NCBI RefSeq assembly: GCF_003515685.1
Contig: NZ_QWEG01000004.1
Span: 186,001 to 250,000 of the forward strand
Length of the DNA: 64,000 nt
Source: Neobacillus notoginsengisoli
GTDB taxonomy: Bacteria > Bacillota > Bacilli > Bacillales > Cytobacillaceae
Reading direction: 5' to 3'
Positions 48,272 to 57,741 of this stretch are shown piece after piece. Below the pieces are notes generated by a model, which searched no databases, was not told the origin of the DNA, and saw only the letters and a program-made list of their open reading frames with translations. Position 1 is the first letter of the stretch. Each line of letters opens with the position of its first letter. The position numbers were made by a program, and so were the translations under genes.

Positions 48272-49105
48272 ATGCAATCTTCAAAACAGAAATTGTGGAT
48301 CACGATTGGAGTGTTCGTCGCATTCTATTTATTTGCGATGGTCTTCCCATTTTTCTGGGTATTCATCACCTCCTTTAAAACATCCGGGGAAATCTTTGGG
48401 ACAGGAGCCTTCAATGTCATCCCAGAGAATCCAACTCTACGAAACTATATTCAAATCCTTTTTGAAAAAGGAATACTGAACTCGATTAAAAATAGTTTTA
48501 TCGTTGCCACAGTCACAACACTTTATGTGGTGGTGGTCGCTACGCTTTCGGCCTATGCAATATCCCGTTTTCATTTTAAGGGAAAAAATATCTTGTTAGG
48601 CTTGATTCTCGCCGTTTCCATGTTTCCGCAAATGATTATGACAGGTCCAGTTTACAATCTATTTCTTGATTTGGAGCTTCTTAACTCGTATGCGATTGTT
48701 CTGCCTTACTCGACGATTACCCTTCCGATGGCTGTCTGGATCTTGGTAACCCATTTTAACCAAATTCCGTTAGCATTGGAGGAGTCGGCAAAGATTGATG
48801 GCGCAACCACCTTCCAGACCCTTTATAAAGTCATTTTTCCATTGGCTGCGCCTGGTGTATTTACGGTTGCAATCATTACTTTCATCGCGGCGTGGAATGA
48901 ATTTTTGCTATCGATCACATTGAATACAGAGGGTAAATACCACACTGTTCCAGTCGCAATTTCATTCTTGAGGACTCAATTCGAAATCCTCTGGGGTGAA
49001 GTGTCTGCCGCAACAGTAATCGTTACGATACCAACACTGATCATCGTCCTTTTCTTCCAAAAACAAATTGTATCGGGACTGACAAGTGGTGGAGTGAAAG
49101 AATAG
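48272..49105 (+). CDS. ABC transporter permease, MalG-type
   Basis: This 277-residue partner permease has six membrane helices and the EAA loop EESAKIDGATTFQTLYKVIF. GGGGGGAAAGG precedes the ATG. It is co-transcribed with the MalF-type gene and with the GH65 gene 12 bases downstream. With the binding protein it forms an importer for a disaccharide. Confidence 0.92.
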   Translation: MQSSKQKLWITIGVFVAFYLFAMVFPFFWVFITSFKTSGEIFGTGAFNVIPENPTLRNYIQILFEKGILNSIKNSFIVATVTTLYVVVVATLSAYAISRFHFKGKNILLGLILAVSMFPQMIMTGPVYNLFLDLELLNSYAIVLPYSTITLPMAVWILVTHFNQIPLALEESAKIDGATTFQTLYKVIFPLAAPGVFTVAIITFIAAWNEFLLSITLNTEGKYHTVPVAISFLRTQFEILWGEVSAATVIVTIPTLIIVLFFQKQIVSGLTSGGVKE

Positions 49106-49117
49106 AGGTGTATTTAA

Positions 49118-51400
49118 ATGTCCTGGAAAATCAACTCGTATTTACTGCAGGAGAACCAGCTTTTAAATGAAGAAAGCCTGTTTTTTACCGGGAATGGCTA
49201 CTTGGGTGTACGCGGGAATTTTGAGGAAGGCCTCCCTATCGATTATGCCTCCATCCGCGGCACCTATATTAATGCATTTCATGATATTGTGCCGATTGAG
49301 TACGGCGAGAAGCTTTACGGATTTCCTGAAACGCAGCAAAAGCTATTGAATGTTATCGATGCGCAAACGATTAATATAAAGCTTGGTGATGAAGGATTCT
49401 CGCTGTTTGAAGGGGAGGCCATTTCATATAGCAGAACGCTTCATCTCGATAAAGGATATACAGAGAGAAGTGTGCATTGGCGCTCGCCGGGCGGAAAAGA
49501 AGTCAAGATCAAGTTTCTTCGCCTTGCTTCCTTTAAACAGAAAGAACTCTTTATGCAAAAGGTTGTTATTGAACCAGTCAATTACCGTGGGGAAATCACC
49601 ATTGTTTCGACGGTTAATGGAGATGTCACCAATTTTACTGATAAAAATGACCCGAGGGTTTCATCCGGCCATGCAAGACGCCTGAATCTCAATAAGGCCT
49701 TTCAGCAAGAGGGCCTTTCCTATGTTGAAGTGGAAGCGTTGGAATCCAAATTGAAAGCCGCCTGTGGCACCGTTCATTCGATCAGTCAAAAGACAGCCAG
49801 AGAAGTTCAAGTGAAGGGGGGAAGAGTCGAATTCTCGTTTCACGGGTCAATAACCGATCCGATTGTTTTTGAGAAAAAGAGCGTCTATGTTGATACCATT
49901 CGCCACGGGGAAGAGCTACTGTCGAGTGTAGAGGAAATCCAGTCTCACCTATCAACCATTGATTTTGATGAAGCTTTAAAAGAGCAGGAAGCTTTCCTTG
50001 CGGCATACTGGTTGGATACAGACATTCAAATCGAGGGTGATCCGGGGCTTCAGGAAGGAATTCGTTTCAATTTATACCACCTTCTGCAATCGGCAGGACG
50101 GGACAGGGTTTCCAATATAGCGGCCAAAGGTCTATCGGGTGAAGGTTACGAGGGCCATTATTTCTGGGATACGGAGATCTATATGATTCCTGTGTTTTTG
50201 CTGTCCAACCCTGAAATAGCAAAGCAACTGCTTTTGTATCGGTATTCCATCCTGGATGGAGCCAGGGAGCATGCTAAAATCATGGGCCATAAAAAAGGTG
50301 CCCTTTATCCTTGGCGAACCATTTCGGGGTCGGAATGCTCTTCCTACTATCCATCCGGTTCTGCCCAATACCATATCAGTGCGGATATTGCCTATAGCTA
50401 TATCCAATATTATCTCGTCACCGGAGACATTGAGTTTTTAAAAGAGGTTGGAGCAGAGGTTTTATTCGAGACAGCAAGAATATGGATTGAAACAGGCCAC
50501 TTCAAGGATGGCACATTCAGGATTGATGCTGTGACTGGACCGGATGAATATACGTGTGTAGTAAACAATAACTACTATACGAATGTCATGGCAAAGCATA
50601 ATCTGAAATGGGCTTCCAAAACGTATAAACTTTTCAGTGACAGCGAGCCAGGTATTGTTGAAGAGTGGAACAAGACTCTTGGGCTTGAGAAGGCAGAAGT
50701 GGAAGAATGGCTAAGGGCTGCGAGCCAAATGTATCTTCCGTACGAACCGGAACTGGACATCAACCCTCAGGATGATACGTTTTTGAATAAACAGAAGTGG
50801 GATCTACAGTCCACCCCTGAAGAGAAGTTTCCATTACTGCTGCATTTTCATCCTTTAACATTGTACCGTTATCAAGTATGCAAGCAGGCCGATACTATAT
50901 TGGCGCATTTCCTGCTCGAGGATGAACAGGATTCTGAAACGATGAAAAACTCGTATGATTACTATGAAACGATTACGACCCATGATTCTTCTCTCTCCTC
51001 TTGCGTATTCAGCATTATGGCTGCAAAGCACGGATATAAGGAAAAAGCGTACGATTACTTTATTGAAACGGCGCGTCTTGATTTGGACAACACACACGGA
51101 AATACAAAGGACGGACTTCATATGGCCAATATGGGCGGGACTTGGATGGCCATCATCTTTGGATTTGCCGGGTTAAGGATCAAGGAGGAAGGGCTCTCCC
51201 TGAACCCCGTCCTGCCAGCCCGATGGGAAGGCTATTCATTCCCACTGCGCTATCAAGGGAGAAAGCTCCGCATTTCAATTACTAAGGCTGATACGAAAGT
51301 TGAGCTGCTGTCAGGCGAAAAAATCGACATTGTTCTTTCTGGCAAAAACTATTGTTTAGTAAAAGGGGAAAGCACGATTGTAACAAGCCCGGTCTATTAA
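49118..51400 (+). CDS. glycoside hydrolase family 65 disaccharide phosphorylase
   Basis: This 760-residue GH65 enzyme phosphorolyses an alpha-glucoside (trehalose, maltose, kojibiose or nigerose) to beta-glucose 1-phosphate and glucose. The general acid is E477 in TGPDEYT, and HYFWDTEIYMIP at about 347-358 lines the active site. The length and the N-terminal beta-sandwich, (alpha/alpha)6-barrel and C-terminal domain order are typical. The TreR-like operator upstream makes trehalose the likeliest substrate, an inference. The usual partner, beta-phosphoglucomutase, is not in the window. AGAGGTG precedes the ATG. Confidence 0.92.
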   Translation: MSWKINSYLLQENQLLNEESLFFTGNGYLGVRGNFEEGLPIDYASIRGTYINAFHDIVPIEYGEKLYGFPETQQKLLNVIDAQTINIKLGDEGFSLFEGEAISYSRTLHLDKGYTERSVHWRSPGGKEVKIKFLRLASFKQKELFMQKVVIEPVNYRGEITIVSTVNGDVTNFTDKNDPRVSSGHARRLNLNKAFQQEGLSYVEVEALESKLKAACGTVHSISQKTAREVQVKGGRVEFSFHGSITDPIVFEKKSVYVDTIRHGEELLSSVEEIQSHLSTIDFDEALKEQEAFLAAYWLDTDIQIEGDPGLQEGIRFNLYHLLQSAGRDRVSNIAAKGLSGEGYEGHYFWDTEIYMIPVFLLSNPEIAKQLLLYRYSILDGAREHAKIMGHKKGALYPWRTISGSECSSYYPSGSAQYHISADIAYSYIQYYLVTGDIEFLKEVGAEVLFETARIWIETGHFKDGTFRIDAVTGPDEYTCVVNNNYYTNVMAKHNLKWASKTYKLFSDSEPGIVEEWNKTLGLEKAEVEEWLRAASQMYLPYEPELDINPQDDTFLNKQKWDLQSTPEEKFPLLLHFHPLTLYRYQVCKQADTILAHFLLEDEQDSETMKNSYDYYETITTHDSSLSSCVFSIMAAKHGYKEKAYDYFIETARLDLDNTHGNTKDGLHMANMGGTWMAIIFGFAGLRIKEEGLSLNPVLPARWEGYSFPLRYQGRKLRISITKADTKVELLSGEKIDIVLSGKNYCLVKGESTIVTSPVY

Positions 51401-51476
51401 AATGGAAAACAACCCATTGAAAGCCGGATGGAACGGGTTCGGCTTTCGGATACAAAAGGAAAATGACCATTCAATT

Positions 51477-51512
51477 TAGCAGTTCAATTTTCAGAATTGG
51501 ACTGCTAATTGT
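51477..51512 (+). terminator. terminator after the GH65 gene
   Basis: AGCAGTTCAATT pairs with AATTGGACTGCT (one G-U pair) around a short loop, with flanking A and T residues; it could act in both directions. Confidence 0.7.
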
Positions 51513-51527
51513 TGTTGGTATACAAAT

Positions 51528-51553
51528 AAAAAAGCTCACTCTAAGAGTAAGCT
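51528..51553 (-). terminator. terminator after cwlJ (minus strand)
   Basis: On the minus strand AGCTTACTCT pairs with AGAGTGAGCT, followed by six T residues. Confidence 0.8.
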
Positions 51554-51996
51554 TAAGCTCCGGTATAAACGCTTTCACATGATCCGGCTGCTGGTTCGTA
51601 ATAACAGTGGTTTTTGAACTGACCGGAAAAAGGTTGATTGTACCATGATGGAGGGCATGGGCCAAACGGGTTGAAATACCAAAGAGCAAATTTTGCCGGA
51701 TGTTGTCTCCAAAACTCCAAATTTCTTCTGGCTAACCTTCTTTCAACATCCCTCGCCCGTTGATAAAACATATTTCCTTTTTGAACAGCTTCAAAGGAAA
51801 AGTTTCCTCCCTGTACTTGAAAGATAACCTGGCGAACAGTGTTTACATTTTTAAAATCAGAACAATCCACTTTCACACGATTCACAATGACATTTCCGAC
51901 ATATAACATCCCTTGTTTTCCTTCACCTTCAGCTTCTGCTCTCATCATCCTTGCCATTAAATCAACATCTGCATCCCGATATTTAATTCTCGCCAT
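51553..51996 (-). CDS. cwlJ: spore cortex-lytic enzyme, CwlJ-type
   Basis: This cell wall hydrolase degrades spore cortex peptidoglycan at germination. The 147-residue length is close to CwlJ and it has no signal peptide, unlike SleB. The SleB/CwlJ domain starts at about residue 12 (MARMMRAEAEGEG, with the catalytic Glu) and includes YVGNVIVNRV and FYQRARDVERRL; the C-terminus ends PCPPSWYNQPFSGQFKNHCYY (split at residue 120). The ATG at 51996 follows GGGGTGAG; an in-frame start 60 bases upstream lacks a site. GerQ, its usual partner, is not adjacent. Confidence 0.92.
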   Translation of the reverse strand: MARIKYRDADVDLMARMMRAEAEGEGKQGMLYVGNVIVNRVKVDCSDFKNVNTVRQVIFQVQGGNFSFEAVQKGNMFYQRARDVERRLARRNLEFWRQHPAKFALWYFNPFGPCPPSWYNQPFSGQFKNHCYYEPAAGSCESVYTGA

Positions 51997-52222
51997 AATC
52001 TCACCCCAAAATATCGTATGAAGAAAATCCAGTATTGGTGTATAGACTCTTTTCAATCGACGTCCAGACCTAGATCAAAATACCCGAGAAAGGATTCGAT
52101 TCCCTATTTTTTACGTGTGAAAGAAGGCGCAAGAAAAGCAAAAGTATGATATAATTTTGTCGGTATAATGAGATCTAACTATATAATAGTAAAAATATAT
52201 AAAGCGGAAGGAACGTGAAGGA

Positions 52223-53854
52223 ATGAGTAACGGAATTTTTCCAATCCCAACAGTAAAAAATGAGCCTGGCAATACGTATGCTCCTGGAACACAAGCGAGG
52301 GAATCATTAAAAGCGGAACTAAAACGCCAATCTGAAATCGTCGTTGATATCCCTTTGATCATTAACGGGGAAGATAGAAAAACAGATACAGTGAAGCAAG
52401 TTGTTATGCCGCATAATCATCAGCATGTTCTGGCAAAATTCTCGGAAGCCGGGGAAAAAGAGCTGCGTGATGCGATCGAGAGTGCGATGGCTGCGAAGGA
52501 AGCATGGGCCAATATGCCTTGGGAACACCGTGCCTCTATCTTTCTAAAAGCTGCTGATTTAATCTCTGGTTCATACCGGGATGTTATGAATGCTGCTACG
52601 ATGTTAGGGCAATCCAAAACAGCTATCCAATCTGAAATTGATGCAGCACAAGAATTAATCGACTTCTTGCGCTTTGGCGTTGAATGCGCGAATCAAATTT
52701 ATCAAATCCAGCCTGACAGCATGAAAAATATTTGGAACCGTACAGATTACCGTCCACTAGATGGTTTTGTATTGGCCATTTCTCCATTCAACTTTACAGC
52801 AATTGGGGGGAACCTGCCAGCGGCTCCAGCCATGATGGGGAACGTAGTCGTTTGGAAGCCTGCAACAACTTCTGTTCTGTCAAACTACTACTTTATGCGT
52901 ATTTTAGAAGAAGCAGGATTGCCAAAAGGGGTAATCAACTTTGTACCTTCCCGTGGTTCACAAGTATCTGAAATCGTCCTGACAGACCCTTGCATGTCTG
53001 GATTCCATTTCACTGGGTCAACAGATACGTTCAATACAATCTGGAAAACAGTCGGAGAAAACATTTCAAAATACGAGTCGTATCCTCGTCTAGTTGGGGA
53101 AACGGGTGGGAAGGACTTTGTATTTGCCCACGAAACTGCTCAAGCGGATAAAGTTGTAGCAGGCCTTGTTCGGGGTGCGTTTGAATACCAAGGCCAAAAA
53201 TGTTCTGCCGCTTCCCGTGCTTACATCCCTGCAAGTATGTGGGAAGAAGTGAAAGCAGGCCTATTGGAAGAAACTGCGAAGCTTAAAGTTGGGGATGTCC
53301 GCGACTTTAGAAACTTCATGGGTGCAGTAATTGATAAACCTGCTTTTGATTCCATTACTAGCTATATCGACTATGCAGCAGAGTCTAAGGAAGCAGAAAT
53401 TATTGCTGGTGGGACGTACGATGATTCTGTTGGCTATTTCGTTCAACCGACCATCATTGTAACAACCAATCCAAACTTCAAGACAATGGTAGAAGAAATT
53501 TTCGGACCAGTCTTAACGATTTATGTATATGAAAATGATAAAATGGAAGAAACATTGGATTCCGTAAACACAGCGTCCATGTACGCATTGACAGGTGCTA
53601 TTTTTGCACAGGATCGTCAAGTAATCATGCACTTGGAACGCCGCTTATCCGGTGCGGCTGGAAACTTCTATATCAATGATAAGCCAACTGGTGCGATGGT
53701 GAACCAGCAGCCATTCGGCGGTTCCCGTGGTTCTGGTACAAACGATAAAGCAGGTTCCATCTTTAACATGATTCGCTGGACAAGCCCTCGCGTCATCAAA
53801 GAAAACTTTGCTCCAACAACAGACGTAGCCTATCCATTTATGGATGAAGAATAA
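52223..53854 (+). CDS. pruA: L-glutamate gamma-semialdehyde (1-pyrroline-5-carboxylate) dehydrogenase
   Basis: This NAD-dependent enzyme oxidises glutamate semialdehyde to glutamate, the last step of proline and arginine catabolism. The 543-residue aldehyde dehydrogenase has E293 in GETGGKD and the catalytic C327 in GQKCSAASR. It matches the PruA-type enzyme more than the 515-residue RocA of B. subtilis. GGAAGGAAC precedes the ATG. No proline dehydrogenase gene is adjacent, and a strong terminator follows, so it is likely monocistronic. Confidence 0.93.
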   Translation: MSNGIFPIPTVKNEPGNTYAPGTQARESLKAELKRQSEIVVDIPLIINGEDRKTDTVKQVVMPHNHQHVLAKFSEAGEKELRDAIESAMAAKEAWANMPWEHRASIFLKAADLISGSYRDVMNAATMLGQSKTAIQSEIDAAQELIDFLRFGVECANQIYQIQPDSMKNIWNRTDYRPLDGFVLAISPFNFTAIGGNLPAAPAMMGNVVVWKPATTSVLSNYYFMRILEEAGLPKGVINFVPSRGSQVSEIVLTDPCMSGFHFTGSTDTFNTIWKTVGENISKYESYPRLVGETGGKDFVFAHETAQADKVVAGLVRGAFEYQGQKCSAASRAYIPASMWEEVKAGLLEETAKLKVGDVRDFRNFMGAVIDKPAFDSITSYIDYAAESKEAEIIAGGTYDDSVGYFVQPTIIVTTNPNFKTMVEEIFGPVLTIYVYENDKMEETLDSVNTASMYALTGAIFAQDRQVIMHLERRLSGAAGNFYINDKPTGAMVNQQPFGGSRGSGTNDKAGSIFNMIRWTSPRVIKENFAPTTDVAYPFMDEE

Positions 53855-53865
53855 CATATTTGCAA

Positions 53866-53904
53866 AAAAGCGGTTGAAACTTTTTGTTTCAGCCGCTTTT
53901 TCTA
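53866..53904 (+). terminator. terminator after pruA
   Basis: AAAGCGGTTGAAAC pairs with GTTTCAGCCGCTTT (one G-U pair) and is followed by T residues. Confidence 0.9.
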
Positions 53905-54000
53905 TTCCTACTAACTTGCTTCGGTTATAAAAAATGTTGATTGGTTGATAGTAGTAGCTTTTTGCCCAACACTTCCTCCGCCTTTTGGAAAAATCTGTCG

Positions 54001-54322
54001 CGAATCGGGGCGTTGCGCGTCATAGTCCCTGGTTTTAGTCGATACTTTGGCACGAATCGGGGCGTTGTGCGTCATAGTCCCTGGTTTTAGTCGATACTTT
54101 GGCGCAAATCGGGGTATTGTGCGTCATAGTCCCTGGTTTTAGTCGATACTTTGGCGCGAATCGGGGCATTGTGCGTCATAGTCCCTGGTTTTAGTCGATA
54201 CTTTGGCGCGAATCGGGGCGTTGCGCGTCATAGTCCCTGGTTTTAATCGATACTTTGGCACGAATCCGGGCGTTTCGCGCCAAAGTCCCTGGTTTTAATC
54301 GATGCTTTGGCGCGAATCCGGT
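54001..54322. repeat. 52-bp tandem repeat array B, six full units plus one partial
   Basis: CGAATCGGGG-like unit starts fall at 54001, 54053, 54105, 54157, 54209, 54261 and 54313, exactly 52 bases apart. Each unit has TAGTCCCTGGTTTTAGTCGA, then CTTTGGCGCGAAT. In the sixth unit the arms CTTTGGC(A/G)CGAA and TTCGCGCCAAAG are complementary apart from one position, so units are potential hairpins. Array A at 1.3-1.6 kb has the same period and internal geometry. The array fills most of the 735-base gap between pruA and the YiaA/YiaB-like gene; the rest of the gap (54330-54580) holds no gene that I can see. Confidence 0.9.
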
Positions 54323-54589
54323 TTTGACGCTTTTTTGCCAATAGTTGAACTTTGAATAAGTAGGTTATAACTTAAAAAAGAATGAGGTGGATTCAACATG
54401 CATTAAACAAATAAAAATTGGCTCTTAATTGGCATAAGTTTATTCAAAAATTTTAATTGTGTAGAAACCGACTCGGATTAAATAAAATCATATCTATCTT
54501 TTGTAAAAAGTTTCTATATAATGGATTTATACGGGAGTACGAATCTGTGGAGCTCCATTTATATTCCAGACTGGGGGGACGAAACAATT

Positions 54590-55060
54590 ATGTTAAATGA
54601 AAATGAAGTTTTGTTGGATAAAGAAAAAAGACCTGATGTAAAAAAGAAAATTGAGAGAAGAGAGGGTGAACCGACTCCGGCTTTCGTGGGAGCTTCCTGG
54701 GCAGCTTTGTTAGTAGGAGTTACAGCATATCTTATCGGCCTATATAATGCCGGGATGGAGCTGAACGAAAAAGGCTATTATTTTGCAGTATTAGTATTCG
54801 GGCTCTACTCAGCAGTATCTTTGCAAAAGGCTGTCAGGGATAAAGATGAGGACATACCTGTTACGAATATCTATTATGGTATTAGCTGGTTTGCACTTAT
54901 TGTTTCCATTTCTTTAATGGCCATTGGGTTATACAATGCGGGAAGTATTGATTTAAGCGAAAAGGGATTCTATGCAATGTCTTTTGTCTTAAGCTTGTTT
55001 GCAGCCATTACGATTCAAAAGAATATCAGAGACACACAGCGGGCGAGAGAAAGAGATTGA
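54590..55060 (+). CDS. YiaA/YiaB-like membrane protein (two repeated domains)
   Basis: ATG 54590 follows GGGGGACG; an upstream in-frame start gives an unlikely N-terminus. The 156-residue product has a charged N-terminus (about 30 residues) and four membrane helices arranged as two copies of the YiaA/YiaB two-helix unit. The repeat is visible in AYLIGLYNAGMELNEKGYYF and MAIGLYNAGSIDLSEKGFYA. The function of the family is unknown to me. A hairpin terminator lies at 55099-55136. Confidence 0.82.
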   Translation: MLNENEVLLDKEKRPDVKKKIERREGEPTPAFVGASWAALLVGVTAYLIGLYNAGMELNEKGYYFAVLVFGLYSAVSLQKAVRDKDEDIPVTNIYYGISWFALIVSISLMAIGLYNAGSIDLSEKGFYAMSFVLSLFAAITIQKNIRDTQRARERD

Positions 55061-55098
55061 GGATTCTTCAATTAAGGAAACTTTTAAACATTTTGTAG

Positions 55099-55136
55099 AC
55101 AAAAGGCATTCGAATGAAATGATTCGAATGCTTTTA
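55099..55136 (+). terminator. terminator after the YiaA/YiaB-like gene
   Basis: AAAAGGCATTCGAAT pairs with ATTCGAATGCTTTTA (one bulge) around GAAATG. Confidence 0.75.
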
Positions 55137-55246
55137 TCATTGATAAGAAAGTTGTCTACCCACTACCCTAGATGGAATTATGTAAGATGTTCGGATAAAA
55201 TGGAGATAACTTATCATGAAACAGCATGAATTCAGGAGGTTTTTAG

Positions 55247-55753
55247 TTGGAAAACAATGATATTTTAATTAGAGTACGTTATGCACTGGATATTAGAGAT
55301 AACGATATGGTAAAAATCTTTAAACTGGGCGGCGTTGAAGTTACCAAGGATGAAGTGTTAAAAATGCTCACGAAAATAAAGGTCAGCGATGATGATTTTG
55401 CGGAAGATGAGTTCAGTTTAAAAATCAATAATAGTAAACTGGAGTCATTTTTCAATGGGTTAATCACGTTCAAAAGGGGCCCCCAAGAACAAAAACCGGG
55501 GCAGCCAAATCCATCCTCAGAGTCTTTAAAAAGCAATGAACCGGTCAATAATATGCTCCTAAAGAAACTGAAAATAGCCATGTCATTAACGAGCGAGGAT
55601 ATGATTGATGTACTGGCTATGGCCGGAGTCACGATCACAAAAGGTGAAATTGGTGCTTTATTAAGAAAAAAGGGCCATAAAAATTATAAAGAATGCGGCG
55701 ATAAATATGCCAGGAATTTCTTGAAAGGATTGGCTATAAAATATAGAGGGTGA
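55247..55753 (+). CDS. DUF1456 (YehS-like) protein
   Basis: This 168-residue protein has two copies of the DUF1456 helical unit: residues about 3-60 (IRVRYALDIRDNDMVKIFKL) and about 103-160 (KLKIAMSLTSEDMIDVLAMA), joined by a Pro/Ser/Asn-rich linker. The YehS family has no assigned function. The start is TTG 55247 with AGGAGG 7 bases upstream. A strong terminator follows. Confidence 0.85.
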   Translation: MENNDILIRVRYALDIRDNDMVKIFKLGGVEVTKDEVLKMLTKIKVSDDDFAEDEFSLKINNSKLESFFNGLITFKRGPQEQKPGQPNPSSESLKSNEPVNNMLLKKLKIAMSLTSEDMIDVLAMAGVTITKGEIGALLRKKGHKNYKECGDKYARNFLKGLAIKYRG

Positions 55754-55769
55754 GCTTAATAATTGTGGG

Positions 55770-55812
55770 AGAAGGTAACAAGTCTTGAAAGAGGTTACCT
55801 TCTCTTTTTTTG
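55770..55812 (+). terminator. terminator after the DUF1456 gene
   Basis: GAGAAGGTAAC pairs with GTTACCTTCTC and runs into seven T residues. Confidence 0.9.
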
Positions 55813-55943
55813 CAAAAATACGAAACCATATCCCAAATGGTTCGTAGTAAAGAACAATTGCCATGAAATAACCTATACCAGTCTTGAAAGTGCTAACTCC
55901 GAATATGGTTAACTAGTGGGAAATGAAAATTAGGAGGAACTTT

Positions 55944-56912
55944 ATGAAGGCAATCGTATGCAAAAGGTATGGCACACCTGATGTTCTGGAGCTGCTGGAG
56001 GTTGATAAGCCTGTCCCGAAAGACGATCAAGTACTGGTAAAAGTTCATGCTGCTTCTGTTAATTTTGGTGATTTGGTTCTTTTGAAAGGCGAGCCATACT
56101 TGGCCCGTCTGGCGTTTGGACTCACAAAACCAAAGTATCCGATCCCTGGGGGGGACATGGCTGGCCAGGTTGAAGCTGTTGGAAAAGATGTTCGGGAATT
56201 TAAAGTCGGGGATGAAGTATTCGGAGATCTTTCTGGCAGCGGGTGGGGCAGCTATGCTGAATATGCCGCTGTCCCAGAAAGTGCATTGGCCAAGAAACCA
56301 GCCAATGTTACATACGAAGAAGCTGCGGCAGTGCCTATGGCTGCAGTTACGGCCCTGCAAGGTATGCGGGATAAAGGCAAGATTCAGAGTGGGCAAAAGG
56401 TTTTGATCAATGGTGCTTCAGGGGGTGTAGGAACTTTCGCTGTTCAGTTAGCAAAATCCTTCGGTGCCGAGGTTACGGCTGTGTGCAGCACAAGGAATGT
56501 GGAAATTGCAAGGTTGCTAGGCGCAGACCATGTGATTGATTATAAAAAGGAAGACTTCACTCTTCGCTCCGAACAATATGACCTCATTCTTGGGGTAAAC
56601 GGGAACCACCCGATTTCTGCGTATAAACGTGCTTTAAAACCTGAAGGAAGATTTGTCCACGTCGGTGGGTCGGAATCGCAAATGTTCCAGACGATGCTCC
56701 TCGGACCATGGATTTCCATGACTGGAAGCAGAAAAATGAGCAACATGCTGCAAAGGGCCAATCAACACGACTTGAATGTAATAAAAAACCTTATAGAAGC
56801 CGGCAAAATAAAGCCCGTCATCGACAGACGGTATCAATTGAGTGAAATTTCCGAGGCTTTTAGATATTTTGCAGAGGGGCATGCGCAGGGGAAGGTTGTT
56901 ATTACTGTATAA
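55944..56912 (+). CDS. MDR-family NAD(P)H quinone oxidoreductase/alcohol dehydrogenase-like
   Basis: This 322-residue zinc-independent medium-chain reductase is of the quinone-oxidoreductase group. The GroES-like N-terminal domain contains YPIPGGDMAGQVEAVGKDV at about 62-80; NGASGGVGTFAVQLAKSFGA at about 153-172 is the NADPH-binding motif. No structural zinc Cys cluster is present. The ATG at 55944 follows AGGAGGA. The substrate is uncertain. It probably forms its own transcript. Confidence 0.88.
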   Translation: MKAIVCKRYGTPDVLELLEVDKPVPKDDQVLVKVHAASVNFGDLVLLKGEPYLARLAFGLTKPKYPIPGGDMAGQVEAVGKDVREFKVGDEVFGDLSGSGWGSYAEYAAVPESALAKKPANVTYEEAAAVPMAAVTALQGMRDKGKIQSGQKVLINGASGGVGTFAVQLAKSFGAEVTAVCSTRNVEIARLLGADHVIDYKKEDFTLRSEQYDLILGVNGNHPISAYKRALKPEGRFVHVGGSESQMFQTMLLGPWISMTGSRKMSNMLQRANQHDLNVIKNLIEAGKIKPVIDRRYQLSEISEAFRYFAEGHAQGKVVITV

Positions 56913-57043
56913 GAAAAAGCACTAATAACATTACTAGGCGTATGGCCAATGTACTATTTCTGTAAAAATATTGAATAGAAACTTGTAAGTGCTTACAGAA
57001 ATAACTTATTCTAGTAATAATCTAGGAAAAAGAGGGTGCACTG

Positions 57044-57439
57044 ATGGGAAGATTAATTCATTTCGAAATTCATGTGGACGACATGGAGCGGGCAATGAAG
57101 TTTTATGGAGAAGTATTTGGATGGTCATTTCAGGATTGGAGCGATTTTGCGGGGATGCCTTACTATGGGGCTGTGACTGGTAATGAGAAGGAACCTGGAA
57201 TTAATGGAGCTTTGATGAAGCGCCAAAGTGCTCCGCCTGAACCAAACCAGGCTTTGAATGGTTATGCTTGTACAATGGGAGTGGAAGACTACGATTTAAC
57301 GGAAGCGAAGATTCTCGAGAATGGCGGCAAGGTTGCGATGCCAAAATACGCCCTGCCAGGAATGGCTTGGCAAGGATACTATATGGATACCGAGGGTAAT
57401 ATTTTTGGCATTCATCAGCCTGATGAGAATGCGAAATAA
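57044..57439 (+). CDS. VOC-family (glyoxalase-like) protein
   Basis: This 131-residue vicinal-oxygen-chelate fold protein has two beta-alpha-beta-beta-beta modules: GRLIHFEIHVDDMERAMKFY at residues 2-21 and a second module ending GYYMDTEGNIFGIHQPDE. His and Glu at the ends of the modules could bind a metal. The family includes glyoxalases, dioxygenases and resistance proteins; the exact role is open. AGGGTGCACTG precedes the ATG. Confidence 0.85.
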   Translation: MGRLIHFEIHVDDMERAMKFYGEVFGWSFQDWSDFAGMPYYGAVTGNEKEPGINGALMKRQSAPPEPNQALNGYACTMGVEDYDLTEAKILENGGKVAMPKYALPGMAWQGYYMDTEGNIFGIHQPDENAK

Positions 57440-57475
57440 TCTTTGCAGGGGATGAAAAACATGGAATCAAGAGTA

Positions 57476-57508
57476 AGAAAGGTGGACTGAACTCACCTTT
57501 CTTTTTTG
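57476..57508 (+). terminator. terminator after the VOC gene
   Basis: AGAAAGGTG pairs with CACCTTTCT and runs into T residues. The remaining 230 bases before the response-regulator gene hold a promoter candidate and no gene. Confidence 0.85.
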
Positions 57509-57662
57509 TGCATTGCAGAGACTATTTGATTTATTGCTGATGAATGAAAAGTCATGTTTAAAAGAAATTCCTATACCCAGCTCCTGTATGGGGTTGCTTT
57601 TCTTTTACAATTTTCATCGTTCTTTCTCTTTCATCGTTTAACATGAAGTGGATAAGAAAAGT

Positions 57663-57691
57663 TTTCAAATCTGTTATTCCATGTACATAAT
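57663..57691 (+). promoter_or_regulatory. candidate promoter of the two-component system
   Basis: TTTCAA (57663-57668), a 17-base spacer and CATAAT (57686-57691) lie 51 bases before the response-regulator ATG. The match is moderate. Confidence 0.4.
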
Positions 57692-57741
57692 GGAGATTGG
57701 AATACACACTCGCTTTGAGATGCATCTTTAGGAGTGAAGTT

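Noticed and set aside
54001-54322. CRISPR array
   Set aside because: The whole 52-base unit is repeated; there are no unique spacers and no cas genes nearby.
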